A stretch of 64,000 bases of DNA from JACCXG01 sp963836735 (GCA_963836735.1 CAWIKP010000029.1:124001-188000), one strand, 5' to 3'. Counted from the stretch's first letter, positions 29,791 through 39,947 are shown. The notes: generated by a model not told the origin, from the letters alone. Made by a program: numbers and translations.

Positions 29791-30381
29791 GTGAGGTTGG
29801 CCCGCCGGCTGCATCCCAACCGTCCAGGGAGGGCCTTCGTGGAAGAGCTGGGACTGACCGGATCATCTCAAGCGCGGGTGGAAGCCGCGCAGGCCAAGGC
29901 GCTCGAGAGCGAGCTGACCGAACCGGAGAAGTTCGCCAACGTCGTCCGACTCGCGTTCGACGCCAGCGAGGAGCGGTTGAAGGAATTCATCGACGTGATC
30001 CGCGGCGCGATCCCGCCGGATACGGGTGTGGTCCTCCGCGGAAGCGCGGTGACCGGCCGCCGGTGGAAGGACGGCGCGCCGTTCGACTCCGAAGGGCAGG
30101 GCACGAGCGATCTCGATCTGACGCTCGTGGGGGATGAGGTCATCGGCCTCTTCAAGGTGACCGGCTTCTTCCTGCCCGGGATCCACTCGCGGCCGATCAG
30201 CAAGGACGATCCCGACATCGCGCCCGCGCTCGTGCCGCTGCGCGAGCGGTTGATGGAGATGGTCGAGCGGCCGGTGAACATCCAGGCCACGCGCGACTTC
30301 GTGATGTACGTCCGCGGTGAGCTGCTCGGCCAGCCGTATCTCGTTCTGATTGACAAACCCGCCAAGGCAGACAGCGCGTGA
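29791..30381 (+). CDS. Nucleotidyltransferase-fold protein of unknown function, about 196 aa
   Basis: The motif VLRGSAVTGRRW, followed after about 10 residues by GTSDLDLTLVGDEV, matches the GS and D-x-D motifs of the polymerase-beta-like nucleotidyltransferase fold, so a metal-dependent nucleotidyl transfer is possible. No HEPN partner is visible nearby. The GTG at 29791 is at the repeat boundary; a TTG at 29797 is an alternative, so the N-terminus is uncertain. Overlaps the following gene by 4 bp (GTGA), so the two are co-translated. The substrate is unknown. Confidence 0.65.
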   Translation: MRLARRLHPNRPGRAFVEELGLTGSSQARVEAAQAKALESELTEPEKFANVVRLAFDASEERLKEFIDVIRGAIPPDTGVVLRGSAVTGRRWKDGAPFDSEGQGTSDLDLTLVGDEVIGLFKVTGFFLPGIHSRPISKDDPDIAPALVPLRERLMEMVERPVNIQATRDFVMYVRGELLGQPYLVLIDKPAKADSA

Positions 30382-31118
30382 GCTTCCGGCTGCTCACCTA
30401 CAACATCCGCCACGGCGGGCGCGGACGCGAGCCGGCGCTCGCCGAAGTGATCGGCTCGTGCCGGCCGGATCTCGTCGTTTTCCAGGAAGCGACCAACGAG
30501 AAGACGATCGACCGGATCGCCTCGCTGTGCGGGATGACGCAGTGCGGGGCGCAGCCAAAGACCTCTCTCGGATTCATGAGCCGCCACCCGGTGACTGCGC
30601 ACACCTGGCACCGGCCGCGCCTCTCGCGACATGCGTTTCTGGAGATTCATCCGTCCGGCGTCGACTTTCCCGTGTTCGGCGTGCATTTGAGCGCGGTTCA
30701 TGCCGCCTGGACCGAGCGTCGGCGGATGATCGAACTGGGCGCCCTGTTGCGGACAATCAAGCAGCACGACCGCGGCTTTCATCTGCTCGCTGGCGACTTC
30801 AACACGCTTGCGCCGGGCGATGTCTTCGATTTCCGGAAGCTGCCGACACGGCTGCGAGCGCTGGTCTGGCTGAGCGGAGGCCGGATTCGCTGGCGCACGA
30901 TTGAAATGGTGCTGAACGCGGGCTACGTCGACGGTTTCCGCAAGCTCCATCCCGACGATCGAGGCCTGACCTTCCCGGTTTGGGATCCTCACGTCCGCCT
31001 CGACTACGTGTTCGCATCGGCCGGACATGCGGAGCGGCTGGTGACGTGCGAGGTGGTCCGCCACCCACCGCCGACCCAGCCGTCCGATCACTTTCCGCTC
31101 CTTGCCGAGATCGCCTGA
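30378..31118 (+). CDS. Endonuclease/exonuclease/phosphatase family protein, 246 aa
   Basis: Has all the EEP motifs in order: LLTYNIRHGG, VVFQEA, LLAGDFNTLAPGD, VRLDYVFAS and PSDHFPLLAE. These build the metal-dependent phosphodiester-hydrolase active site with Asp and His at the ends. No signal peptide is seen. Start GTG at 30378 overlaps the stop of the nucleotidyltransferase gene. Substrate may be a nucleic acid, phosphoinositide-like or phosphodiester lipid; sequence does not decide. Confidence 0.83.
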   Translation: MSFRLLTYNIRHGGRGREPALAEVIGSCRPDLVVFQEATNEKTIDRIASLCGMTQCGAQPKTSLGFMSRHPVTAHTWHRPRLSRHAFLEIHPSGVDFPVFGVHLSAVHAAWTERRRMIELGALLRTIKQHDRGFHLLAGDFNTLAPGDVFDFRKLPTRLRALVWLSGGRIRWRTIEMVLNAGYVDGFRKLHPDDRGLTFPVWDPHVRLDYVFASAGHAERLVTCEVVRHPPPTQPSDHFPLLAEIA

Positions 31119-31137
31119 ATCGGCACATATACGTCAG

Positions 31138-31172
31138 AGCCTGCCTCGCCGAAGCGCGAAGCGCGGAGGCGG
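31138..31172. repeat. Small GC-rich palindrome
   Basis: GCCTC...GAGGC arms around CGCGAAGCGCG form a short hairpin 20 bp after the EEP gene stop. It could be a terminator or a REP-like unit; no U-tract follows. Confidence 0.4.
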
Positions 31173-31214
31173 GGGATCTATAATCGGGGTTTACCGATAG
31201 CGATAACGAGGCGC

Positions 31215-32930
31215 ATGATGTCTACCACCGCTTCATCGTTCCCCATCAGCCAGCAACCGATTACGACCGACGCCCAGCCGGCCGCCGCCCCGGTCCTCGA
31301 CGCCGCCTTCGGGGGCGTACGCCGTGTGCCTGAGCCGGTGAACGATCCGAACCGCTCGTACGCTCCAGGCAGCCCCGAACGTGCCGAGCTCAAGGCACGG
31401 CTGAAAGCCATGGCTGCCGAGCGCCTCGACATCCCGATCGTCATCGGCGGCAAGGAAATCCGCACCGGCCGCACGGCCCAGGCAGTGATGCCGCACGACC
31501 ACAGCCACGTGCTGGCGGACTACCACCTCGCGGACGCGGAGCACGTCCAGCAGGCGATCGCCGCATCCGCTGCGGCGCGGCGCGAGTGGGCGAGCTGGCC
31601 GTGGGAGGATCGGGCGGCCGTCATCCTGCGGGGTGCCGAGCTCCTCGCCACGAGCTGGCGCTCGACGATCGTTGCCGCGACGATGCTGGGCCAGTCGAAA
31701 ACGGTGTTCCAGGCCGAGATCGACGCCGCGTCCGAGATGATCGACTTCTGGCGGTTCAATACCTACTTCGCACAGGAGCTCTACAACGAGCAACCCGTGA
31801 GCAGCCCCGGCATGTGGAACCAGATGGAGTACCGCGCGCTCGAGGGCTTCGTCTACGCGATCTCGCCGTTCAACTTCACCGCCATCGGCGGCAACCTCAC
31901 CACCGCGCCGGCGCTGATGGGCAACACGATTGTGTGGAAGCCGGCGGCGACCGCGATCCTGAGCGGCTACTACACGCTGCGGGTGCTGGAAGAAGCCGGT
32001 CTGCCTCCGGGCGTGATCAACCTGGTGCCGGGCGACTCGGTGCAGATCACCCGGATTCTGCTCGACTCTCCCGAGCTTGCAGGTGTGCACTTCACCGGCA
32101 GCACCGCGGTGTTCAACAGCCTCTGGAAGACGGTGGGGGAGAACGTCGGGAAGTACCGCGGCTACCCGCGGCTGGTCGGCGAAACCGGAGGCAAGGATTT
32201 CATCGTCGCGCATCCGTCGGCGGATCCGGCCGCGGTGGCCGTGGCGATTGCGCGCGGCGGCTTCGAATACCAGGGACAGAAGTGCTCGGCCGCGAGCCGC
32301 GTCTACGTTCCGGAATCGCTCTGGAACGAGGTGCGCGATCGCACGGTCGCGATGATGCAGGACATCAAGGTCGGCGACGTTCGCGATTTCCGCAACTTCG
32401 TGAGCGCCGTCATCGATCAGAAGGCCTTCACCAAGATCAGCGGTTACCTGGACGATGCGAAGAAGAACGCGCGAGTGCTGCAGGGCGGCACCGCGAAGGG
32501 TGACGAGGGGTATTTCATCCAGCCCACGCTGATTCAAACCGAGGATCCCGGCTACCGCACCATGTGCGAGGAGATCTTCGGACCGGTCGTGACCGCTTAC
32601 GTCTATCCCGATGCAAAGTGGCACGAAACGCTCGCCGTGGTCGATCGCACGTCGCCGTACGCGCTCACCGGTGCGATTTTCAGCCGCGACCGCAAGGCCG
32701 TGCGGGAAGCGACCAGCGCTCTCAGGAACGCCGCCGGCAACTTCTACATCAACGACAAGCCCACCGGCGCGGTCGTCGGGCAGCAGCCCTTCGGCGGGGC
32801 GCGCGGCTCGGGGACCAACGACAAAGCCGGGTCGAAGCTGAACCTGGTGCGCTGGGTCAACGCGCGGACGGTGAAAGAGACGTTCGCCCCAGCCCGCGAC
32901 TACAAGTATCCGTTCATGGCAGAGGAGTAG
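31215..32930 (+). CDS. pruA: 1-pyrroline-5-carboxylate dehydrogenase (aldehyde dehydrogenase superfamily)
   Basis: A complete protein of 571 residues. The N-terminal extension (PVNDPNRSYAPGSPERAELK) is typical of the P5CDH branch. Then ISPFNFTAIGGNLTTAPALM, HFTGSTAVFNSLWKTVGENV, catalytic glutamate in VGETGGKDF and catalytic cysteine in YQGQKCSAASRVYVP. It oxidises glutamate semialdehyde from proline catabolism to glutamate with NAD+. No proline dehydrogenase lies beside it here. Two ATGs (31215, 31218) are possible. It is followed 20 bp later by the YdjM-like gene. Confidence 0.93.
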   Translation: MMSTTASSFPISQQPITTDAQPAAAPVLDAAFGGVRRVPEPVNDPNRSYAPGSPERAELKARLKAMAAERLDIPIVIGGKEIRTGRTAQAVMPHDHSHVLADYHLADAEHVQQAIAASAAARREWASWPWEDRAAVILRGAELLATSWRSTIVAATMLGQSKTVFQAEIDAASEMIDFWRFNTYFAQELYNEQPVSSPGMWNQMEYRALEGFVYAISPFNFTAIGGNLTTAPALMGNTIVWKPAATAILSGYYTLRVLEEAGLPPGVINLVPGDSVQITRILLDSPELAGVHFTGSTAVFNSLWKTVGENVGKYRGYPRLVGETGGKDFIVAHPSADPAAVAVAIARGGFEYQGQKCSAASRVYVPESLWNEVRDRTVAMMQDIKVGDVRDFRNFVSAVIDQKAFTKISGYLDDAKKNARVLQGGTAKGDEGYFIQPTLIQTEDPGYRTMCEEIFGPVVTAYVYPDAKWHETLAVVDRTSPYALTGAIFSRDRKAVREATSALRNAAGNFYINDKPTGAVVGQQPFGGARGSGTNDKAGSKLNLVRWVNARTVKETFAPARDYKYPFMAEE

Positions 32931-32950
32931 TCCGCACGCCGGCCAGCTGA

Positions 32951-33868
32951 ATGGACAATCTTTGTCATACGCTGACCGGCGCGGTGCTCGCCGAGGCGGG
33001 ACTCAAACATCGCACGCGCTTCGCGAGCGCGGCGTTGATGATTGCCGCCAACCTGCCTGACCTCGATGTCCTGGCCTTTGCGACCGGCACGCCGCCGGTC
33101 GCGCTCCGGCGCGGCTGGACGCACGGCGTGCTCGCGCAAGCGCTGCTTCCGGTTGCTTTGACCGCCGCCTTCGTGGCTGTCGATCGCTGGCGCCCGCCCC
33201 GACCCGGCAGCGCTCCGCTCCGAACCAGCGCACTCCTCCTGCTCGGCTACATCGGCGTTCTCTCCCACGTCGCGATGGACTGGCTGAACAACTACGGCGT
33301 CCGGCTCCTGATGCCGTTTTCGGGGCGGTGGTTCTACGGTGATGCGGTCTTCATCGTCGATCCGTGGCTCTGGCTGACGCTGGCCGCCGGGGTGTTGCTG
33401 GCCAGGCGGGCCCGAGACACACGGATGGCTGCGATCGCGGTTGTGATGGCCACGGCCTATATCGCCGCGATGGTCATCTCGGCGCGTGCGGCGCGAGCCT
33501 ACGTGACGGAGTCGTGGACCGTGCGAGCGGGGAGCCCGCCGGTGAAGTTGATGGTCGGGCCCGTGCCGATCACCCCGTTTCGCAAGACGGTGATCCTGGA
33601 CGCCGGTGACGTTTACCACCGCGGGACCTTCACCTGGTTCCCACGACGATTCGAGATCGCTCCGGACGCCGTGCCAAAACACGATCGCGATCCGGCGGTC
33701 CTCCAGGCGCAGCAAGATCTCCGGTTCCGGGCGATTCTCGTGTGGGCGCGCTTTCCTTACTACGAGCTGACGCGAGACCCGGACGGCATTCGCGTGACCA
33801 TCGCGGACATGCGCTTCGGTCCGCGCCTGTTCAACGCGACCACAGTCGTGCGGCAGGACGGACAGTAG
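32951..33868 (+). CDS. YdjM-like (DUF457) membrane-bound metal-dependent hydrolase
   Basis: Starts MDNLCHTLTGAVLAEAGLKH, the family's hallmark N-terminus with a conserved histidine. Then NLPDLDVLAF with a metal-type Asp pair, RRGWTHGVLAQALLPV and LLGYIGVLSHVAMDWLNNYG, all typical of this family, followed by two or three membrane helices. The C-terminal part (about residues 195-305) is soluble. The enzyme activity of the family is predicted from conserved His/Asp residues only. Located 20 bp after the P5C dehydrogenase gene on the same strand. Confidence 0.8.
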   Translation: MDNLCHTLTGAVLAEAGLKHRTRFASAALMIAANLPDLDVLAFATGTPPVALRRGWTHGVLAQALLPVALTAAFVAVDRWRPPRPGSAPLRTSALLLLGYIGVLSHVAMDWLNNYGVRLLMPFSGRWFYGDAVFIVDPWLWLTLAAGVLLARRARDTRMAAIAVVMATAYIAAMVISARAARAYVTESWTVRAGSPPVKLMVGPVPITPFRKTVILDAGDVYHRGTFTWFPRRFEIAPDAVPKHDRDPAVLQAQQDLRFRAILVWARFPYYELTRDPDGIRVTIADMRFGPRLFNATTVVRQDGQ

Positions 33869-33897
33869 AACACGGCGGGTGTGCCGGCAGGCGCGGG

Positions 33898-34293
33898 CTA
33901 GACGTCCGAGAGGTCGGATTTCCCCAGCGTGGCGACGATCTGGCGCGTGAGCTCGTCGGGCAGGCACGGCTTGGGAATGAAACCCTGGGCGCCGGCCGCG
34001 ATTGCGCGCTCCTTCGCATCGTTCGCCACGTGCCCGGTCATCATCAGGACGGGGATGTGGCTGGTCCGCGGATTGGCTTTGAGCTCCTTGATCGCGTCCC
34101 AGCCGCTCAGGCCTGGAAGCGCCGCGTCCATCAGGATGATCGAGGGCTGGAGTTCGTCGGCCATCTGCAGTCCCCTGACCGCATCGGCGGCGCCGGCGAC
34201 GCGGAGGCCGTTGAATTCGAGGTACTCCGCATACATCTCGCGCGCGTCGTCGAAGTCTTCAACGAGCAGCACGAGCGGGGTTTCGGAGGGCAT
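33898..34293 (-). CDS. Single-domain response regulator (CheY-like), 131 aa
   Basis: A receiver domain with acidic pocket LLVEDFDD, phosphoacceptor D in ILMDAALPGLSGW, conserved T in MMTGH and K in GFIPKP. There is no output domain, so it acts by protein-protein contact. The ATG at 34293 shares the CATG with the start of the plus-strand DUF2585 gene; an alternative TTG lies at 34305. No cognate histidine kinase is in the window. Confidence 0.88.
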   Translation of the reverse strand: MPSETPLVLLVEDFDDAREMYAEYLEFNGLRVAGAADAVRGLQMADELQPSIILMDAALPGLSGWDAIKELKANPRTSHIPVLMMTGHVANDAKERAIAAGAQGFIPKPCLPDELTRQIVATLGKSDLSDV

Positions 34294-34868
34294 GGCTACA
34301 GACAACGATCGAACGAAGTATAGCAGCGGGGCGCTCGCGATTGCGGTGATCGTTGCCGCGGCGGCGACCCTCTATTTCATGGGTCGTGTGCCGATCTGCA
34401 AGTGCGGCTACGTCAAGCTCTGGCACGGTGTCGTGAACAGCTCTGAGAACTCCCAGCATCTGTCCGACTGGTACACGTTCTCGCACATCATTCACGGCTT
34501 CGCGTTCTACGGTGCGCTCTGGCTCATCGGGCGGCGATGGTCGGTGGGGACGCGGCTCGTGCTTGCCGGTACTGGTCGAGTCGGGTTGGGAGATCCTGGA
34601 GAACACCGACCTCATCATCAACCGGTATCGCGAAGCCACCATCTCGCTCGACTACTACGGCGACAGCATCATCAACTCGGTCTCCGACATTCTCGCGATG
34701 GCCTGCGGCTTCCTCCTGGCTGCACGCCTGCCGATCTGGCTGACCGTTGCGCTGACGATCGCGATGGAGGTCGGCGTCGCGTACTTCATTCACGACAACC
34801 TGCTGCTGAACATTCTGATGTTGCTGTATCCGCTCGACGCGGTTCGACGGTGGCAGGCGGGGGTCTGA
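34292..34868 (+). CDS. DUF2585 family membrane protein (one frame break)
   Basis: The ATG at 34292 is preceded by GGAGGGC. The protein has a first hydrophobic helix (LAIAVIVAAAATLYFMG), then VPICKCGYVKLWHGVVNSSE, HIIHGFAFYGALWLIGRRW, and ESGWEILENTDLIINRYREA with DYYGDSIINSVSD, the DUF2585 signature. The frame breaks near 34555-34561; the two halves join into a protein of about 190 residues, the normal family length. Back-to-back with the response regulator gene. Function unknown. Confidence 0.8.
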
Positions 34869-34872
34869 TCAA

Positions 34873-35020
34873 CGACAGCTCCCAACTTCCAACTTCCAAC
34901 TCCCAAGGAGAGCCGCTCGAAGAACGAGGTGAAACTTGTACCAATGAGCTCGTACGATCGCTTCCACCCGATTGTTCGACGGCTTCCCTTGGGAGTTGGA
35001 GGTTGGGAGTTGGGAGTTGA
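34873..35020. repeat. Inverted repeat with CCAACTT/CCAACTC arms (element 9)
   Basis: Left arm CTCCCAACTTCCAACTTCCA, right arm TTGGGAGTTGGAGGTTGGGA, with the inner palindrome CTCGAAGAACGAGGTGAAAC against TTCCACCCGATTGTTCGACG. It lies between the DUF2585 stop and the minus-strand esterase stop. Confidence 0.88.
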
Positions 35021-35029
35021 TGTGAACTG

Positions 35030-35947
35030 TCATTGCGGCCGAGTCAAGAGGCCACGGCCGCGCAACCAGTTCGTCAGCAGTACCGGCCACTGGCCGAGCG
35101 CCGGATCGCCGAGCGCGAGGCCGACGCCGTGCGGCCCGTTCTCGAAGATGTGCATCTCGGCCGGGACCTTCGCCTTGCGGAGCGCGAGATAGAAGCGCAC
35201 GCTGTTCTCTGCCAGGACGCCGGTGTCGGCGTTCGTGTGGAAGAGGAACGTGGGCGGCGTCTGCGGCGTGACGTGCAGCTCGTTCGACAGCAGCTCGATC
35301 AGCTTGGGGTCCGGATTCTCGCCGAGCAGGTTGCGGACCGAGCCGGCATGGGTGACGCCGGCTTCGAACGTGATCACGGGATAGCCGAGGATCAGGAAGT
35401 CGGGGCGGCTGCTCGCTCGATCGATCGGATCGGCGGCCGAGGGATTGCCGCCGTCGAAGCGGGTCCCGGCGGTGGCGGCGAGGTGTCCGCCGGCCGAGAA
35501 TCCCATCAGGCCGATCCGATCGGCGTTGACGCCGTACTCCTGCGCGCGGCTGCGCACCAGCCGCATCGCCCGCTGCGCATCGCCAAGCTCGATCGGATGG
35601 CGATACTTCGGTCCGAGCCGGTACTTCAGCACGAAAGCGGAGACGCCCATGGCGTTGAAGTACGCCGCGACCTGGCGTCCCTCGTGATCCATCGCCAGCG
35701 CGCCGTACCCGCCGCCCGGCGCGACGACCACGCCGGTGCCGGTGGCCCCGCGTGCGGCGCGGTAGATCGTCAGCGTCGGCCGGTCGACGTCCTCCGTGCC
35801 GAGCGCGCCTGGCGCCTGACCCTCCCAGAGCGGAATCTCCTGCGGCGCCGTGTTCAGGGGGTTGCGAGCCGCGGGCGTCTGGGCGGGCTGCGCGGCGGCA
35901 CGCGAGGCGAGTGTCAACGTGCAAAGAACGATGAGCGTGCGCTTCAT
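35030..35947 (-). CDS. Secreted alpha/beta-hydrolase, acetyl-esterase (BD-FAE/Axe) like, 305 aa
   Basis: ATG at 35947 gives a signal peptide (RTLIVLCTLTLASRAAA). The mature enzyme shows oxyanion-region VVVAPGGGYGALAMDHEG, nucleophile elbow IGLMGFSAGGHLAAT, and the catalytic-histidine context FENGPHGVGLALGDP near the C-terminus, with an acid in FHTNADTGV. These features resemble carbohydrate acetyl-esterases of the xylan/pectin esterase group. It would act outside the cytoplasm on acetylated polysaccharide, though the substrate is only an inference. The stop is 10 bp from repeat element 9. Confidence 0.82.
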   Translation of the reverse strand: MKRTLIVLCTLTLASRAAAQPAQTPAARNPLNTAPQEIPLWEGQAPGALGTEDVDRPTLTIYRAARGATGTGVVVAPGGGYGALAMDHEGRQVAAYFNAMGVSAFVLKYRLGPKYRHPIELGDAQRAMRLVRSRAQEYGVNADRIGLMGFSAGGHLAATAGTRFDGGNPSAADPIDRASSRPDFLILGYPVITFEAGVTHAGSVRNLLGENPDPKLIELLSNELHVTPQTPPTFLFHTNADTGVLAENSVRFYLALRKAKVPAEMHIFENGPHGVGLALGDPALGQWPVLLTNWLRGRGLLTRPQ

Positions 35948-36442
35948 GAAACGGTTCACGCGGGAAGCGTACACCACTGCTGAGACCGATCCAACCAGTC
36001 GAGCTTCGCCAGGGTCGGACCTGCTGGATCCACGATACGAGGATCCGGATCATGGTTTCTCATCACGAGCGAGCTGGTGCACCGATCACTCGCGCAAGTC
36101 AGGAAGTTACCGGCAAAAGACCCCTCGTCGCGATCCCTCCGTCTGTGTCGCCGCGCTGTCACATGGCACATCCGGTGCTAATTGACAGCCCGGCGCCAGC
36201 CGTTTTCCATTGGCCCCCTCGTCGGCTGAGCTCAGTCCTCCTCGACGGTCGGCAAAACAACACTACAGGCTGGCGGAGCAGTCGTTCGCGGTGCGAAACG
36301 AACTCGGTGTTCCGTGTTTCGCGCGGCGGCGGCGGAGCTGCTCGCGCGCTGCCATCACCAAGGAGGATTTCACGGCAGGCTCCCTCATTCATCCGTTCCA
36401 CTCGGTCGTCATTTACGTCCGCACGTCATCTGGAGGAAACCT
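35948..36442. other. Intergenic leader before the first Oar receptor (495 bp)
   Basis: No coding region or RNA gene was recognised. A TTGACA at about 36183 could be a -35 element, but a good -10 was not seen at the expected distance. The last 20 bp carry TGGAGGAAACC, the ribosome site of the receptor. A similar leader precedes the second receptor. Confidence 0.5.
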
Positions 36443-39400
36443 GTGAGTCAGTGCATTCACCGCCCCACGGCACGGGGGTTGATCATCTGCGCGGCGTTGC
36501 TTGCGTTCAGCCTCGCCGCTGTGCCCATTCATGCTCAAGTTCTTTACGGCAGCATCGTCGGCAACGTGAACGATCCCCAGGGTTCGTTCGTTCCCGGGGT
36601 CACGATCACCGCTACGAACACCGGTACCGGCGCCAAAGCCGAGACGGTGACGGATCCGAACGGCGCTTATACGCTGCGCAACCTGCTGCCCGGCGTCTAC
36701 GACGTCAGTGCCTCGCTTACCGGCTTCCGTGAACACCAGGAGAAAGGCGTCAACGTGACCGCCGGCAACCCGGTGCGCGTCAACGTGACGCTGGCCATCG
36801 GCGCGGTGAGCGAGGTCGTTCAGGTCACCAGCGAGAAGACGCTCCTGCAGACGGACAAAGCCGACCTCCACACCGAACTGGGGTCGCAGGAAATCACCAA
36901 CCTGCCGCTGAACGTCTATCGGAACTACCAGGCGCTGATGAACCTGGTGCCCGGCGCCACTCCGTTCCAGGAGCAGAACGCCACCATCGACACACCTGGC
37001 CGTTCGCTCCGCACCTGGGTCAACGGCACGCAGCCGAACAGCAACGCCACGCGCATCGACGGCGCGGTCTCGGTCAACATCTGGCTGCCTCATCACGTCG
37101 GATACATCCAGCCGGCCGAGACGATCGACACCGTCAACATCGCCACCAACAATTTCGACGCCGAGTACGGCATGGCGGCCGGAGCGGCCTCGACCGTCGT
37201 CACCAAGTCGGGCACCAACGACCTGCGCGGTTCGGCGTTCTTCTTCCGCAACCAGGACGAGTTCAACGCCAACAGCTTCAACAACAACGCGTTCAACCTG
37301 CCCAAGGACGACCAGTACCGCAACACCTACGGCGGCACGCTGGGCGGCCCGGTGGTGAAGAACCACGTCTTCTTCTTCGGATCGCTCGAGAGCTACCAGG
37401 AGCGCCGCTCGCTGCGCCAGAACTTCACGGTGCCGACGGCGCTGATGCGTCAGGGCAACTTCAGCGAAGTCGCGGCGAAGTACCCGACCTTCCGTCTGTT
37501 CAATCCGTTCACCGGCGGCGCCGGCGGCGCCGGCCGCGCAGGAGTTCGCCAATTTCATGATTCCGGCCGGCCTGATCAGCCCGGAAGCGCAGAAGGTCAT
37601 GGCGTTCTACCCGACGCCCGACCCGACGCGCGACATCAACTCGAACCAGATCCTCGACGACTACACCCGTCAGGTGCCCTACTCGGTCGACCGCGACAAC
37701 TACGACACGAAGTTCACCTGGCAGCGCTCGGCGGCGCACTCGATCTGGGGCAAGTTCTCGATGCTGAACGCCAAGGTCCACGACAACTTCATCCTCGGCT
37801 TCGATCCGGGCAGCCTCGGCGACACCAAGGTCTACGTCGCCACCGCCGGCCACACCTGGACGCTCGGCCCGACGCTGATCCTCGACGGCAACTTCGGCGC
37901 GAACATCCAGAACCAGACGGTCACCGGGCCAGACTTCGGCACCAACTACGGCATCGACCTCGGCATCCCCGGCGTCAACGATCCGAATGACATCCGCGCC
38001 AGCGGCCTGCCGACGTTCGAGAACGGCTACACCATCGGCGGCACGCCGAACTGGATGCCGCTCTACCGCAAGGAGCGCAGCTTCACCTTCAGCTCGGCGC
38101 TGACCAAGGTCATCCCGCATCACGACCTGCGCCTCGGCGTCGACGTCGTCCATCACCGCCTGAATCATCGCCAGGCGGAGTTCGGCAGCTACGGGCTGAA
38201 GGGCGGCTTCAGCTTCAGCAACAACACCACCGGCGCCCCGGGCTACGTGTCGCCGGGCTTCAACAACTTCGCCGGCTTCCTGCTCGGCCTGCCGTCGTTC
38301 TATGCCAAGGACGAGCAGCCGATCGAGATGACCGGCCGCGAGTGGCAGAGCGCGGTCTACCTCCAGGATCGCTGGGCGGTGAACAGCAAGCTCACGGTGG
38401 CCGGCGGCCTGCGGATCGAGAACTATCCGCTGATGACCCGGAAGGACACCGGCATCGAGCGCCTCGACTACAGCACCTACACGATGCTGCTCGGCGGCCT
38501 CGGCGACGTCCCGAAGGACGTGGGCATCAACCTGCAGAAGTGGTACCTCGCGCCGCGCGTCGGCACGATGTATCGCATCACGGAAAACCAGGTGATGCGC
38601 GCCGGCTACGGCCGCACCATCAACCCGCTGCCCTGGTCGCGCCCGATGCGCGGCTCGTTCCCGTTCGACATCAGCTACAACAACACGGCCGATCAGTTCA
38701 TGTACCTGGGCACGCTGGCGCAGGGCATTCCTGACGTGCCGATTCCCGACATCAGCTCGGGACGGGTGAAGCTGCCGCAGGGCATCTTCGTCCGTTCGCC
38801 GAATCCCGACCAGGTCGACCGCGGCACCATCCAGCAGTGGAACGTTGCGTATGAGTACCGCTGGCCGTTCGACGTCGCGACGGAGTTCGCGTATGTCGGT
38901 ACTGCCACCGACGGAGGCTATGCCGACCTGAACATCAACTACGGCACGCCCGGCGGCGGCAACGCGTCGCGGCAGTTCTTCGCCCTGGCGGGCAATACGG
39001 CAATCAACGACTGGGCGTCGCGCACCAAGAGCCGCTACCATGGCCTGCAGATCGCCATCAACCGGCCGTTCAGCAAGGGCCTCCTCCTGAAGGGTGCCTA
39101 CACGTTGAGCAAGTCGAAGAACATGGCGGACGAAGATGGCTGGGTCGGCCTCGACTACAACAGCCCGCTGGTCTACGACCAGAACTTCGCAATCGCCGGC
39201 TTCGACCGCACGCACGTGTTCCAGATGGGCTTCGTGTATGCGCTGCCCTGGCTGAAGGACTCGCAAGGAGTGTTGCCGGCACGATCCTCGGCGGCTGGCA
39301 GGTGAACGGCATCTTCGCCGCCTACTCGGGCACGCCGTACTCCATCGGCGGCACCAACAACGCGTTGAACTGCCCGAATTGCGGATCGATTCGCGTCAAC

Positions 39401-39766
39401 ATCAGCGAAGATCCGGAGCCGACCGGAAGCGTTGGTTCGGCGACCGAGCCGTACTACCCGGTGTCGATCTTCTCGCAGCCGACCGGCGTCGACGTCGCGG
39501 GCTTCGGCAACAGCGGCCGCAACGCCTTCCGTCGTCCGCCGGTGAGGAACCTCGATCTGTCGCTCTTCAAGAGCTTCCCGATCGGCCGCGTGCGGCCGGA
39601 GCTGCGCATCGAGGCGTCGAACATCCTCAATCACCCCAACTGGGGTGCGCCGGTCACCGGGATCACCGCGAACAACTTCATGCTGTTCACCCCGGCCAGC
39701 GTGGAAAGCGGCACGAACTCACCTGGAGCGCGCAGGGTACAGATCGCGCTTCGCGTGCAGTTTTAA
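36443..39766 (+). CDS. Oar-like TonB-dependent receptor 1 (two frame breaks)
   Basis: GTG at 36443 has GGAGG six bases upstream. A signal peptide ends at VPIHAQ. An N-terminal carboxypeptidase-regulatory-like domain follows (VLYGSIVGNVNDPQGSFVPG and NGAYTLRNLLPGVYDVSASL), then a plug (NLVPGATPF, NIWLPHHVGYIQPAETIDTV, NNFDAEYGMAAGAASTVVTK) and a long beta-barrel ending in NILNHPNWG and an RVQIALRVQF-type terminal strand. This is the outer-membrane Oar/TonB family of about 1,100 residues. The frame breaks near 37535-37543 and 39268-39272 and otherwise stays open. Likely imports or senses a glycan or peptide, perhaps with the TPR and CRTAC1 partners downstream. Confidence 0.87.
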
Positions 39767-39770
39767 GGTT

Positions 39771-39800
39771 CGAAGTCCGGGGCTCTGACCCCGGACTTCG
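39771..39800 (+). terminator. Perfect 12-bp stem hairpin after Oar receptor 1
   Basis: CGAAGTCCGGGG and CCCCGGACTTCG flank a six-base loop, 4 bp after the stop. No U-tract follows; it is backed up by the hairpin at 39822-39858. Confidence 0.65.
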
Positions 39801-39821
39801 ATGTTTGCCGTTGTGCTGGTC

Positions 39822-39858
39822 GAGCGCCAGTGTCGAAAGACGGTGGCGCTCTTTTTTT
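39822..39858 (+). terminator. Rho-independent terminator
   Basis: GAGCGCCA pairs with TGGCGCTC across 14 bases, followed immediately by seven Ts. This is a canonical intrinsic terminator for the Oar 1 transcript. Confidence 0.85.
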
Positions 39859-39874
39859 GGCGGTTCTGTTTTCT

Positions 39875-39947
39875 CCCGCCTGAAGGCGGAAGCTACCGGA
39901 GAGCACTCTCTTCGACCGCTGGTGGCTTCCGCCGTTAGGCGGAAGCT
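39875..39947. repeat. GGCGGAAGC palindromic element (element 10)
   Basis: CCCGCCTGAAGGCGGAAGC at the left and GGCTTCCGCCGTTAGGCGG with AAGC at the right form nested hairpins. Related sequence recurs at 41461-41565. Confidence 0.7.

Noticed and set aside
37509..39266. Minus-strand open frame of 585 codons opposite Oar receptor 1
   Set aside because: Antisense of a well-conserved barrel; a composition artefact of GC-rich codons.
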